The notes under the pieces: model-generated
Told to the model about the DNA's origin: nothing
The model's input: the letters and a program-made list of their open reading frames with translations, nothing else
The model's database searches: none
Assembly: GCF_009002475.1 (NCBI RefSeq)
Contig: NZ_AP019860.1
Span: 5,284,501 to 5,348,500, forward strand
Source of the DNA: Candidatus Uabimicrobium amorphum
GTDB lineage: Bacteria > Planctomycetota > Uabimicrobiia > Uabimicrobiales > Uabimicrobiaceae
Reading direction: 5' to 3'
DNA length: 64,000 nt
Translations under genes and position numbers: made by a program
In this document: in pieces, positions 26,801 to 33,857 of the stretch
Position numbering within the stretch: the first letter of the stretch is position 1
Layout of the letters: the number at the start of each line of letters is the position of its first letter

Positions 26801-27603
26801 AATGTAAGCAGCATCAGAATAGCCAGAGCCGCCGTGGCTAGAGAAGAGGTGAGTTGCGCGTCGCGCCAGATCGCGGATGTGTTGTCTAGCATGACGCGTT
26901 TGCCACCGATAATCACTAATGAAATTCCCGAAAATTTTGTGGCGACGCTTTGTTGTAAATCGTAGAGAAATGTCCACAGTTGTTGCGCTTTCTCATTTGA
27001 AATGCGCATTTCGCTACTGGGAACATTTAGCAGCAATGCTTTTTCATCTTTTGCAACCACAGCACCACGTACTATTTTGCTATTTAAATTACCAAGTTGT
27101 AATTTACGCCAGAATACATGCGAAAATTGTAATGGATCGCTGCGAATTTCCGCTGGCGCAGGACCTATTTCTACGAGCTGCTCGAAAATTTGCTCTATGC
27201 GAGAGTTGATAAATTGTGAGGAGGTATCTATTTTTTGTAAATCGTCTTCAGACAAGAGATTGGGCAATTGTTTGTCATAAAATTCTTTTACTTCTGATGC
27301 CGATAGTAAACTAAATTGGTGAGATGCTCCACGGAAAAAAGGGTGTTTGTTGAGAGCGGCAGCGGCGTATTCTGATGCGCTAAACAAAGTTTCTAAGTCG
27401 TGTTGTTGACTCACCACAGAAAAAGAGAATTTTTCTAAAGAGGCAAATACCGCATTGTATTTTTTTAGATTTTTGATTCCTGGAGTTTCAGGAAGTAAGG
27501 CGAAAACGTTGGTGTTTAGATTTAATTTCGTGAATCCCACTATGCTGAGTATAAAAAAAATGCACAGTAGGATTGCTGCGATACTCTTGAGAATTTTTTT
27601 CAT
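23821..27603 (-). CDS. MMPL/RND exporter fused to PlsC-type acyltransferase and SAM methyltransferase
   Basis: About 1260 aa, three modules (residue numbers counted from an alternative start at 27627). Residues 10-800 form an RND/MMPL-type exporter: N-terminal TM helix, large extracytoplasmic loop (about 40-250), helix bundle (255-400), second loop (440-640), second bundle (645-790). Residues 805-1035 hold an extra TM helix and a lysophosphatidate-type acyltransferase with NHTNTVD (HX4D, His883/Asp888) and FFPEGTR (952-958). Residues 1060-1268 are a class I methyltransferase with ILDLGCGIGF and CCDVLHYL. All signature residues look intact. Similar parts occur as separate genes in aryl-polyene and lipid-export clusters (established), so a lipid-modifying exporter is a reasonable inference. 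The start is uncertain: ATG 27603 or 27627, neither with a strong Shine-Dalgarno. Confidence 0.88.
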   Translation of the reverse strand: MKKILKSIAAILLCIFFILSIVGFTKLNLNTNVFALLPETPGIKNLKKYNAVFASLEKFSFSVVSQQHDLETLFSASEYAAAALNKHPFFRGASHQFSLLSASEVKEFYDKQLPNLLSEDDLQKIDTSSQFINSRIEQIFEQLVEIGPAPAEIRSDPLQFSHVFWRKLQLGNLNSKIVRGAVVAKDEKALLLNVPSSEMRISNEKAQQLWTFLYDLQQSVATKFSGISLVIIGGKRVMLDNTSAIWRDAQLTSSLATAALAILMLLTLKNFILFPLLFIPVVFGIFVGIGISSLFAPQLSLITLGLGAVLIGVSVDYVIHYLVHFENAPQQFKIFKPMSFAAFSTCGALSFLFFSDFPVHQETAWFVATGIFSSFLFVVIVFPTMCNKLRKTKRERSIVDLPKILHRKESLLTSIACVLLSLFFTIAALYYIFELQFVANLEQFNYTKPQTKQNEDTFFSIWGNQKGKIAVVVHAPTLEEALLKNDALHNNLHKVREVSVLTKTFHLLPSLARMQKNHEAWKRHWTDEKQQRLSRLFTETCKEYGFSQRAFSPFFESLHKPNAPQQIAPLLENKVFAQFLAHGVQQHNNKWYIQNIVQMTSDEALKKLQQHLNDPAIFIVHRRQILSEVSEILLNWAWTAIIVIGIYICVLFFAYFVHIELVIIGLMPLALSLLWIFGAMGYFGIPLNLFSVLLIVFVLGLGVDYSTFLVTSYVEEIGTQNALLPTTRSAILLSAMTTLIAFGVLIIAEHPALKSLGFCVLFAMSAVLFNTAFLAPIVLRYFIPPQRKSHPVRLITALNSLFCFILYFGGILLLTLVIFPVVAVVEKIFRYDTRRFCLYLIEIINRNIMYLSIGSKIHFDNFPKDMRGYIVVVNHTNTVDIPLFNGMPFTKVTMVKWFWKYPLVNFMLKKAGFLRAPSPQDKFHAHEWEQECRELLNQGYNILFFPEGTRAKSFKMSRFRMGAFRLATSTKAPVLPVCFHGTRWVMDRKRFVVRDCTLYASALPAITAETEIYQQGPRPLARHVKKLLLEEYERLSEKEFASKVQINLIRDCYRYIDSFFDVYLNFKLKLDRNYTQVVTHIPRSGKILDLGCGIGFLSQLMVYSAENRQVWGVDYSAKKIDIANRSRISYTKDSLNFIQADISKNLHEHFSHNFFDAVLCCDVLHYLNEKNQRQLIVSIFDYLQPKGTLVIRQDISEKGICRRAKFEKWAKKIGFNHFSESVLFYPQQSDLQEMLQQAGFQLVESKCQIPGQITITAQKT

Positions 27604-27632
27604 GTGTTTAGGCCTGTCATCATTCAAAGTTT

Positions 27633-27754
27633 TTTCGAGCCCGAGCCCGTTTCCAAAAATCTTCTAAAAGAGATAAGATGAACAACTTCAATTGTGAACA
27701 TCTGATGTTCATCAAGTAGATAAAAACTCAAAAACAAGAGCTTCGGGCTCGAAA
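27633..27754. repeat. long-range inverted repeat TTTCGAGCCCGA...TCGGGCTCGAAA
   Basis: 12-bp perfect arms at 27633-27644 and 27743-27754. The 98-nt interior contains a smaller GATGAAC...GTTCATC inverted repeat. It lies between the adaptor gene and the MMPL fusion gene, so it could be an intercistronic structure or a small mobile palindromic element. Confidence 0.6.
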
Positions 27755-27816
27755 TTTTTTTTGGAGCCATATTTTAGTGATATCTATTATTCCCATACAC
27801 TAAATGATGATACACC

Positions 27817-29178
27817 CTAGTTACTTTCTAGATTTTCTTCACGTTCAATGATTTCTACAAGTTGTTTATCTTCTACGATGTGGTGACCGCTTACAATAAG
27901 TTTTTCGTCTTGCTCTACTCCTGAGAGTACTTCCACTTGATCTCCTTCGCGAATACCAAGTTCGACAAATTTCTTTTGTGCTTTGTTTTCATCATTAACA
28001 ACATATACAAATGAACGGTTATTGTCGTAGAGTATGGGAGCACGCGGAATAACGACGACAGATGTTTTGTGTTGTAGAACAATGGATGCCTGTACAAAAA
28101 TACCTGGACGTAGAATGCTCTTGTCTGGACGTACAGCGACTTTTACAGCCACGGTGCCTGTTTGGTTATTGACGACGGGAGAAATCGACTCTACGCGTCC
28201 TTCTGCAACCATATCGGGAAAGTTTTCACTGCGGAGAATTACTTTTTGCTTTTCCTTGAGTAAGGTCAACTCGCGTTCTGGTATGTTTAACACCAGTATC
28301 AGTTTTTTCAAGTCGACTAGGGTGAATATTTTTGCTGACGTTCCAATGAGTTGTCCTTCGGTAACGGCCTGCTCAATAAGTACCCCGGAAAAAGGAGCGG
28401 TAATTGTCGCGTAGCTTAGCTTTAAAAGAGCATCGCGTAGAGTTACTTTTTCTGCTTTGCGAATACTTACTTGGATATTTTGAATAGCACTGTTTGCTTT
28501 GGTCAATTCTAATTCGGCTTCTTCCTTTGCCACTTTGGAACGTTTAATTTGCACTGTCAATGAGTTTTCCGCTAGGAGACTTTTTTGGTAATTGTAACGG
28601 TTATTTTCCAAATCTCCTTCAGAGATAATATTTTGCTGATAACTTTCTTTGCCGCGATCTAGATCTTTTTTCGTTTTTGTTTGATCAAGCTTGACCTGTT
28701 TCATTTGTTCTTCTAATTCCGAGATATTGAGCTGTGCCTGCTGTATTTTTTTGCGCAACGTCTCGATGTTGAGTTTCTCTTGTTTTTGTTGCTGTTTTAA
28801 CTCTGTTATATCCATTCGCGCCTGTAAGACGACGATTTCCCATTCACGTGGATCGAGTTTCACTAGTGGCTGGCCTTTTTTGACAAATTCACCTTCTTTA
28901 CACAAGACCTCGGTGACATACCCAGATACTTTGGGAAAAATTTCTACAGTTTTATTTGATTCTATTGTACCGCTAGAAATTAAATAGGAAGATATGGTTC
29001 CCGTTTTTACTGGATCTATATGTACAGGTTGTCCTACCTCCACTGGCTGTTCTTGTTTTTGTTGTTGTGTGTTGTCCTTCTCGGGATTAGATGTTTGCTC
29101 GGTACAGGCAACACACAGAATTAACAGAATTAAGAGTGAAATGTGTGTAAATCTAGACATAGTTTTTTTATCCATCAT
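27817..29178 (-). CDS. efflux RND/HlyD-type periplasmic adaptor lipoprotein
   Basis: About 453 aa. The N-terminus is a lipoprotein signal (LLILLILCVAC). A beta-barrel/lipoyl half-motif (SGYVTEVLCKEGEFVKKGQP) follows, then a long Lys/Gln/Glu-rich coiled-coil hairpin (about 115-245). The second lipoyl half is APFSGVLIEQAVTEGQLIG, and the membrane-proximal domain runs to the C-terminus. This is the MacA/AcrA-like adaptor layout, linking an inner-membrane pump to an outer channel. The pump partner may be the MMPL protein encoded downstream on the same strand (inference). The start is ambiguous: ATG 29178, 29175 or 29160, none with a good Shine-Dalgarno. Confidence 0.88.
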   Translation of the reverse strand: MMDKKTMSRFTHISLLILLILCVACTEQTSNPEKDNTQQQKQEQPVEVGQPVHIDPVKTGTISSYLISSGTIESNKTVEIFPKVSGYVTEVLCKEGEFVKKGQPLVKLDPREWEIVVLQARMDITELKQQQKQEKLNIETLRKKIQQAQLNISELEEQMKQVKLDQTKTKKDLDRGKESYQQNIISEGDLENNRYNYQKSLLAENSLTVQIKRSKVAKEEAELELTKANSAIQNIQVSIRKAEKVTLRDALLKLSYATITAPFSGVLIEQAVTEGQLIGTSAKIFTLVDLKKLILVLNIPERELTLLKEKQKVILRSENFPDMVAEGRVESISPVVNNQTGTVAVKVAVRPDKSILRPGIFVQASIVLQHKTSVVVIPRAPILYDNNRSFVYVVNDENKAQKKFVELGIREGDQVEVLSGVEQDEKLIVSGHHIVEDKQLVEIIEREENLESN

Positions 29179-29229
29179 TTTTGAGTTGGTATTTTGTGTT
29201 ATGTACTAGAATAACCGTTTATACTCGAA

Positions 29230-29312
29230 GTGTCATTCCTGCGAAAGCAGGAATCCACAATAGAAAATTGACTCGGAGACGCCTGGATCCCTGATCAAGT
29301 CAGGGATGACAC
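29230..29312. repeat. palindromic element, GTCATTCCTGCGAAAGCAGGAA type
   Basis: Terminal inverted repeats GTGTCAT (29230-29236) and ATGACAC (29306-29312) enclose two hairpins: ATTCCTG-CGAAAG-CAGGAAT and ATCCCTGA-TCAAG-TCAGGGAT. This layout matches a palindromic repeat type that I recall from many unrelated bacterial genomes (CATTCCTGCGAAAGCAGGAA ... GGATGAC). It lies in the upstream region of the adaptor gene. Confidence 0.8.
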
Positions 29313-29358
29313 AGTTAAAGGAGTTTTGTAGTTCTAGAGAACACTTTCTCGTTTTGTA

Positions 29359-30957
29359 TTATTTTGTTTTTGTATTATTTTGTTTTTGTATTATTTTTTG
29401 CAGCGAAGCTTGTATTTGTGGTGTGATATTTTTTGTGACAAAAACAAACTTCTCTCTATATATTGTAGCAAATTTTTGGCTTTTGCTATTTATTTTCTCG
29501 AATGCTTGTAAAAATTCTACGGCATCGTTGTCGTGGTCCCAGACGGTAAGCCATACGAGAGCTGTTGTTTTGTCTTGCGAATTTTGCATGAGAAAATAGC
29601 GGTCTCCACCCCATCCTGCAGCAACTTTTTCGTAGTTATCTATCTTCAAGTCTTGAAGAAAACAACGGATGCCGAACTCTCCCATGACATTGCTGGCGCG
29701 AACTTTCCAATGCGAAGTTTCGAGTTCGCTGTGGTCAATAACGAAATCCAGTGGCTCATCAATACCGTATTTACGAGGGTGTAGTATCTGTTCGCTGGAC
29801 TTTGGTGGATTTAAATACGCCGCATCAATTTGTTTCCACAACGAAGATTGTCGTAGGTGCAAACAAAAGAAGAAACCGTCCATGTAGGGAAACATCAAAC
29901 CTTCGCGCATAATTCGTGGACACTTAGATAGTTGATCACCGCCCATAAATGGCATGAGAAACGTCATAAATTGAAAAGTAGCGCGAAAAGCAGGTCCGTC
30001 CTCGGGTTTTACTCTTTTTGGCCATTGATTGTAGTCTAGCATCGCAATAGTGGCATCACCTTCGATGAGAGAGGTGAGAGCTAGGCTCATATCATCATCG
30101 CTTTTGGCTTTTTTTTGTAAAGCAATAAGGTCAAAGTACTGATCCTGGATGGCGTGCGTCATTTCGTGAGCCAGGACCATACGGTCGTTGGCATCGTTTC
30201 GCGTTAATGGAAACCACTGTTCCCAAATAGAAGGTTGTTTGTTTTCCGCGATCAAATAAAGTTTTTTTGTTTCGGGATTGTAAAATCCACCTACCTGCTC
30301 GGTAAGGAGAGATATGTACAAAGATTTTATGTCGAGAGGTTTTGGAATCATATCAAAAGCCAACAAGGTGAGCATGTATGTTTCCGCATCTTTTGCTGAT
30401 AGCTCCTTATCCAATTCTGTCATTAAAAACTTTTGCAGCTGTTGACGGTTTTTTACGCCTGCGGGCGTGTGTTTCTTAAAAGAAAAACCTCTGACCTTGG
30501 GAAGTTCCAACTCTACACCTTGGACGCGGTACTTCCACGCCTCTTGTTGTTTACCCTGTGCATCTAAAACGATCGATAGACGACGATATGCCAAAGGGTT
30601 GTTGCCGTACAGCAAACAATTTCGATAAGCTTTTTCAGCACTTATGTCATCGCGAGATTTTTCGGCAAAATTGCCGAGCTTCCAGTAAAGGTTGTAACTC
30701 GGTTGTTTTGCACAAGCTTTTTGCAGATGGAGAATGGCCTTTTTATTTTGTGACAGCTGTACGTAGCACTCAAACAAGTGATAGTTTGCATCGAAGTGAT
30801 CGGGCGTTTGTTGTGTAATTTCTCGAAAACACTCCACAGCCTTCGTGTATTGTTTGTTTGTGATGTATTTTTTCCCTTGGGCCAACCAGTTTTCATGGGT
30901 GTCGGAAAATGTGAAGCACATGATGATTGTCAGCCAGCAACTCATTTTTAATTTCAT
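29359..30957 (-). CDS. exported TPR protein with HExxH metalloprotease-like domain
   Basis: 532 aa with an N-terminal signal or membrane segment (about 5-20). TPR motifs cover about 25-160. A zinc-protease-like domain has the motif VLAHEMTHAIQDQYFDL, with downstream LIEGDATIAMLDY supplying a possible third ligand Glu. The HExxH...EGDA pair occurs in a family of predicted gluzincin-like proteins in planctomycetes and actinobacteria (recalled, not searched). The start is the ATG at 30955-30957 with GAGGG 7 nt upstream. It begins 10 bp after the stop of the PEGA lipoprotein gene, so the two form an operon. Confidence 0.78.
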   Translation of the reverse strand: MKLKMSCWLTIIMCFTFSDTHENWLAQGKKYITNKQYTKAVECFREITQQTPDHFDANYHLFECYVQLSQNKKAILHLQKACAKQPSYNLYWKLGNFAEKSRDDISAEKAYRNCLLYGNNPLAYRRLSIVLDAQGKQQEAWKYRVQGVELELPKVRGFSFKKHTPAGVKNRQQLQKFLMTELDKELSAKDAETYMLTLLAFDMIPKPLDIKSLYISLLTEQVGGFYNPETKKLYLIAENKQPSIWEQWFPLTRNDANDRMVLAHEMTHAIQDQYFDLIALQKKAKSDDDMSLALTSLIEGDATIAMLDYNQWPKRVKPEDGPAFRATFQFMTFLMPFMGGDQLSKCPRIMREGLMFPYMDGFFFCLHLRQSSLWKQIDAAYLNPPKSSEQILHPRKYGIDEPLDFVIDHSELETSHWKVRASNVMGEFGIRCFLQDLKIDNYEKVAAGWGGDRYFLMQNSQDKTTALVWLTVWDHDNDAVEFLQAFEKINSKSQKFATIYREKFVFVTKNITPQIQASLQKIIQKQNNTKTK

Positions 30958-30967
30958 AAAACTACCC

Positions 30968-31363
30968 TCATTGTTTTTCGTGTTGTTGAGCTCTTTCAAG
31001 CAATAATTGTTTTTGTTGTGTATTTGCGGGAGTATATGGTTTTAGAGTGTAGAAAAAATCGTGTTGATCTATTACAGGAACTGGTACGAGAAACTCGACA
31101 AAAAGGTCTATCGGAAATCTTTGATAAAGTGGTGTTGGGATATTCTCCAGATGCGTTGCGATGTGATAACCTTTTTTTATCAAGGTAATTTCGCGCGTGC
31201 CATAAAAATCAAAAGGAATTTTTGTGGGAGTTTTTCCGTGCTTCTTTCCGTCGAGAAAGACGATGGCATTAGGTGGGTCGGATTTGACGCTGATATAGCG
31301 CTTTACACAACAACTTGTCATAAAGATGGTGATAAATACTATTAGTGGTATTGTTTTTGGCAT
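30968..31363 (-). CDS. PEGA-domain lipoprotein
   Basis: 131 aa. A lipoprotein signal (PLIVFITIFMTSC) precedes a PEGA-like beta domain: VKSDPPNAIVFLDGKKHGKT, PTKIPFDFYGTREI and TLIKKGYH. PEGA domains are found on surface proteins and are thought to mediate carbohydrate or protein contacts. The C-terminal part (YQRFPIDLFVEFLVPVPVID) is conserved-looking but not assigned. The start has GGAGG 7 nt upstream. First gene of a two-gene unit. Confidence 0.82.
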   Translation of the reverse strand: MPKTIPLIVFITIFMTSCCVKRYISVKSDPPNAIVFLDGKKHGKTPTKIPFDFYGTREITLIKKGYHIATHLENIPTPLYQRFPIDLFVEFLVPVPVIDQHDFFYTLKPYTPANTQQKQLLLERAQQHEKQ

Positions 31364-31433
31364 GATAAGCCTCCAACAGGAGGATGAATTTACTCTTCAT
31401 TCAAATGGAATATAAGAGAATTTAAATTGACAT

Positions 31434-31462
31434 AAAAAAAGCTCCACATTAGATGTGGAGCT
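31434..31462 (-). terminator. rho-independent terminator after tRNA-Lys
   Basis: The stem AGCTCCACAT / ATGTGGAGCT (10 bp) with a 3-nt loop is followed on the minus strand by TTTTTTT. It sits 7 bp beyond the tRNA 3' end and probably ends the tsf-pyrH-frr-tRNA transcript. Confidence 0.85.
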
Positions 31463-31468
31463 AATTTG

Positions 31469-31541
31469 TGAGGGCGGAAGGATTTGAACCTTCGACCACC
31501 AGCTTAAAAGGCTGTTGCTCTACCAACTGAGCTACGCCCCC
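31469..31541 (-). tRNA. tRNA-Lys(UUU)
   Basis: A 73-nt cloverleaf: acceptor GGGGGCG/CGCCCTC (one G-T pair), D arm with AGTTGGTAGA, anticodon loop CTTTTAA giving anticodon TTT, and T arm GAAGG-TTCAAAT-CCTTC. The discriminator is A, and CCA is not encoded. It lies 53 bp downstream of frr on the same strand and is probably processed from that transcript. Confidence 0.95.
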
Positions 31542-31594
31542 CAGTTGTGTTTTAAGAGTATAATACTTATTTTTTGAAAGTCAATACCTTTTTT

Positions 31595-32155
31595 TTATTT
31601 TTCTAAAATTTCTTTCTGTTTTTTGTCGAAATACTCATTGACTTTGTCTTCAAATTTCTTCGTAAGTTCTTGTATTTCGTCTTTTAGGGATTTGCAGTCG
31701 TCTTCAGAAATTTCTGATTTTTTTTCTAGCTGATCGGCCTGACGATTTGAATCTCGGCGGATATTTCGTATAGAAATCTTCGCTTTTTCGGCAAGATCTT
31801 TTACTTGATTGACAATTTGTTTACGTCTTTCTTCTGACAAAGCAGGTACTTGTAAACGCAATATCTTGCCGTCGCTGTTTGGTGTCATACCCAAATCGCT
31901 TTTGAGAATCGCTTTTTCGATACTTTTAATGACGGAAACATCAAAAGGTTTTACAACCAGCATTCTTGGCTCAGGAACCGAAATACTCGCCATTTGCTTT
32001 AGAGGTGTAGGTGAACCATAGTAATCGGCGCGAATATTCTCTATGAGCCCTGGTGTTGCTCTACCAGTTCTAATTCCTTTTAACTCATCAGAAAAAACAG
32101 TGGCTGCTTTTTCCATTTTCTCTTCTGTTTCTAGTAGTATTTCTTCGTATGACAT
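31595..32155 (-). CDS. frr: ribosome recycling factor
   Basis: 186 aa, full length for RRF, which splits post-termination ribosomes together with EF-G. Conserved segments include ELKGIRTGRATPGLIENI, PLKQMASISVPEPR, RLQVPALSEERRKQIV and the C-terminal helix with DDCKSLKDEIQELTKKFEDK. The start ATG has AGGAT upstream. It is in the usual rpsB-tsf-pyrH-frr order, 47 bp after pyrH. Confidence 0.97.
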   Translation of the reverse strand: MSYEEILLETEEKMEKAATVFSDELKGIRTGRATPGLIENIRADYYGSPTPLKQMASISVPEPRMLVVKPFDVSVIKSIEKAILKSDLGMTPNSDGKILRLQVPALSEERRKQIVNQVKDLAEKAKISIRNIRRDSNRQADQLEKKSEISEDDCKSLKDEIQELTKKFEDKVNEYFDKKQKEILEK

Positions 32156-32202
32156 TTTTTGATCCTATCAATATTTTATAGTTGATATAGGTAAAACTTG
32201 TT

Positions 32203-32934
32203 TTACGCCTCTGAACCTTTTATCACAGTTCCAACATTTTCACCCAAAGAAGCTCGCAAAAAATTTCCTTTTTTGGTGAGGTTGAAAATTAAAATGGGTA
32301 AGTTGTTGTCTAAGCAAAAAGCAATTGCCGTAGAATCCATTACTCTATAACGATTGAGAAGCACATCTTCGTAAGACAAAGATTCAAATTTACGTGCTTC
32401 CGGATTGGTTACGGGGTCTTTATCGAAGACTCCATCTACTTTTGTGGCTTTAAAGAAGACTTCAGCGCCAATTTCTGCTGCCTTTAAGGCTGCGGCAGTG
32501 TCTGTCGTAAAGTAAGGGCTTCCCGTTCCTTCTGCAAAAATAAGAACTTTACCACTGTTTAAGTGCTGTAGGCAGTTTTGGTAGTGGTATGCTTCGCCCA
32601 CCCCTTCTATTTCACGTGCTGTCATGATCACCGCTTCTACATCTAAATCGCTCAAAATATCTTGCAATGCGAGAGCGTTGATTACGGTTGCCAACATGCC
32701 CATATAATCACCAATAGGACGCTTTATTCCATGTTTTATGAGTTCGGAGCCTCTCACGATGTTCCCCCCTCCAACAACTATACCTATTTCTTTGTTGGCA
32801 AGATGGGCTTGTTTTATTTCCTCTGCTATGTTATGGATCCATGTCATTTCAAAGGGATTGTTTTTTCCAAAACTCTCACCACTAATTTTTAGCAAAATTC
32901 TTTGATACGGTTTATTGGAGGAGGAACCTTCCAT
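32203..32934 (-). CDS. pyrH: UMP kinase
   Basis: 243 aa amino-acid-kinase-fold enzyme phosphorylating UMP to UDP. Conserved segments: LLKISGESFGKNNPF, GIVVGGGNIVRGSELI, DYMGMLATVINALALQD, AEGTGSPYFTTDTAAALKA and KATKVDGVFDKDP. Only one base separates the tsf stop codon from its ATG, and GGAG lies 6 nt upstream of the ATG. Confidence 0.97.
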   Translation of the reverse strand: MEGSSSNKPYQRILLKISGESFGKNNPFEMTWIHNIAEEIKQAHLANKEIGIVVGGGNIVRGSELIKHGIKRPIGDYMGMLATVINALALQDILSDLDVEAVIMTAREIEGVGEAYHYQNCLQHLNSGKVLIFAEGTGSPYFTTDTAAALKAAEIGAEVFFKATKVDGVFDKDPVTNPEARKFESLSYEDVLLNRYRVMDSTAIAFCLDNNLPILIFNLTKKGNFLRASLGENVGTVIKGSEA

Positions 32935-32935
32935 G

Positions 32936-33535
32936 TTATGCTCCTATTTGAAAACGTTGGAAGCGATTTAAAGTAATGTTTTCTTTTAAGGTAGCGATAC
33001 CTTCTTTGATAACATCTTCGATGCTCTTTTTATCGTCTTTTACATACATTTGTTCCATTAGAGCATTTTCTTTGTAGAATCTGTTCATCTTACCAGTGAT
33101 GATTTTTTCTTGCATCTCTTCAGATTTGCCTTCAAGGCTATCTTTCATTTGCTCGCGCATAATTTCTTTTTCTTTTTCAACCAACTCAGCAGGAATATCT
33201 TCGCGTTTTAAAGCTGCAGGAGATGTTGCGCAAACGTGCATGCATAGGTTTTTACCTAGCTCTTGGAATTGCTCTGTATTTGCTACAAAGTCGGTTTCAC
33301 AAGCCAACTCAAGCAAAACCCCTACTGTTCCAGTTGAATGGATGTAAGAGAACACTCGACCAGCGTTGGTGCTACGATTACTTTTGGAAGCTGCAGAAGA
33401 TAAACCTTTTTTTCTTAGCCACTCAACTGCTTTGTCGATGTCACCACCGCATTCATCTAATGCTTTTTTGCAGTCTCTCATTCCACAGTCTGTCATTTTT
33501 CTTAGTTGAGCAACTTGCGAAGCTGTTACACTCAT
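32936..33535 (-). CDS. tsf: elongation factor Ts, short form
   Basis: 199-aa EF-Ts, the nucleotide exchange factor for EF-Tu. The N-terminal domain (VAQLRKMTDCGMRDCKKALD, EWLRKKGLSSA) and core motif LACETDFVANTEQFQEL are clear. The protein is the short class lacking the second core repeat of the E. coli 283-aa type. The start is the ATG at 33533-33535 with AAGGAAAG upstream; the longer frame to 33589 adds an unrelated hydrophobic stretch. Confidence 0.95.
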   Translation of the reverse strand: MSVTASQVAQLRKMTDCGMRDCKKALDECGGDIDKAVEWLRKKGLSSAASKSNRSTNAGRVFSYIHSTGTVGVLLELACETDFVANTEQFQELGKNLCMHVCATSPAALKREDIPAELVEKEKEIMREQMKDSLEGKSEEMQEKIITGKMNRFYKENALMEQMYVKDDKKSIEDVIKEGIATLKENITLNRFQRFQIGA

Positions 33536-33820
33536 AAAACTTTCCTTAAAATTTTTGATGAAAATGATACGTTTCCAAAAAAAACACATGACTAAATACT
33601 TACATGGTATTTAGCAAGATGGATACGTTTTTAAAGCAAATATGTAAAACGCTTTTTGAAGTTAAATTTAGGGGATGTCCCTAATTCGCAAACCCACAAT
33701 TATTGCGCAGCGATTTGTCCCTAATTTTAATAAAAAAATGGTAAAGCGCAACATTAATTGCAAATATAAATAGAAAAAAATAATTGAAATTTTTACCGAG
33801 GAGGGACTTTTGGGAGAACG
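33536..33820 (-). other. tsf leader and rpsB-tsf spacer, hairpins only
   Basis: The 322-bp spacer to 33857 is unusually long for rpsB-tsf. It contains a hairpin CTAAATAC/GTATTTAG (33592-33614), a TTAGGG/CCCTAA palindrome (33668-33684) and a repeated TGTCCCTAATT (33676 and 33716 regions). No coding frame is supported. tsf may have its own promoter here, but no consensus is clear. Confidence 0.5.
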
Positions 33821-33848
33821 GAAAACTGTATATCACTATACAGTTTTC
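33821..33848 (-). terminator. hairpin GAAAACTGTATA/TATACAGTTTTC after rpsB
   Basis: A 12-bp perfect stem with a TCAC loop, 9 bp beyond the rpsB stop. No T-run follows on the minus strand, so it may be a partial terminator or an RNA-processing/stability hairpin adjusting rpsB against tsf expression. Confidence 0.55.
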
Positions 33849-33857
33849 ATGTGTTGA

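Noticed and set aside
33668..33726. Insertion-sequence ends suggested by repeated GTCCCTAATT
   Set aside because: No transposase frame lies between or near them, and the repeats are too short to call.
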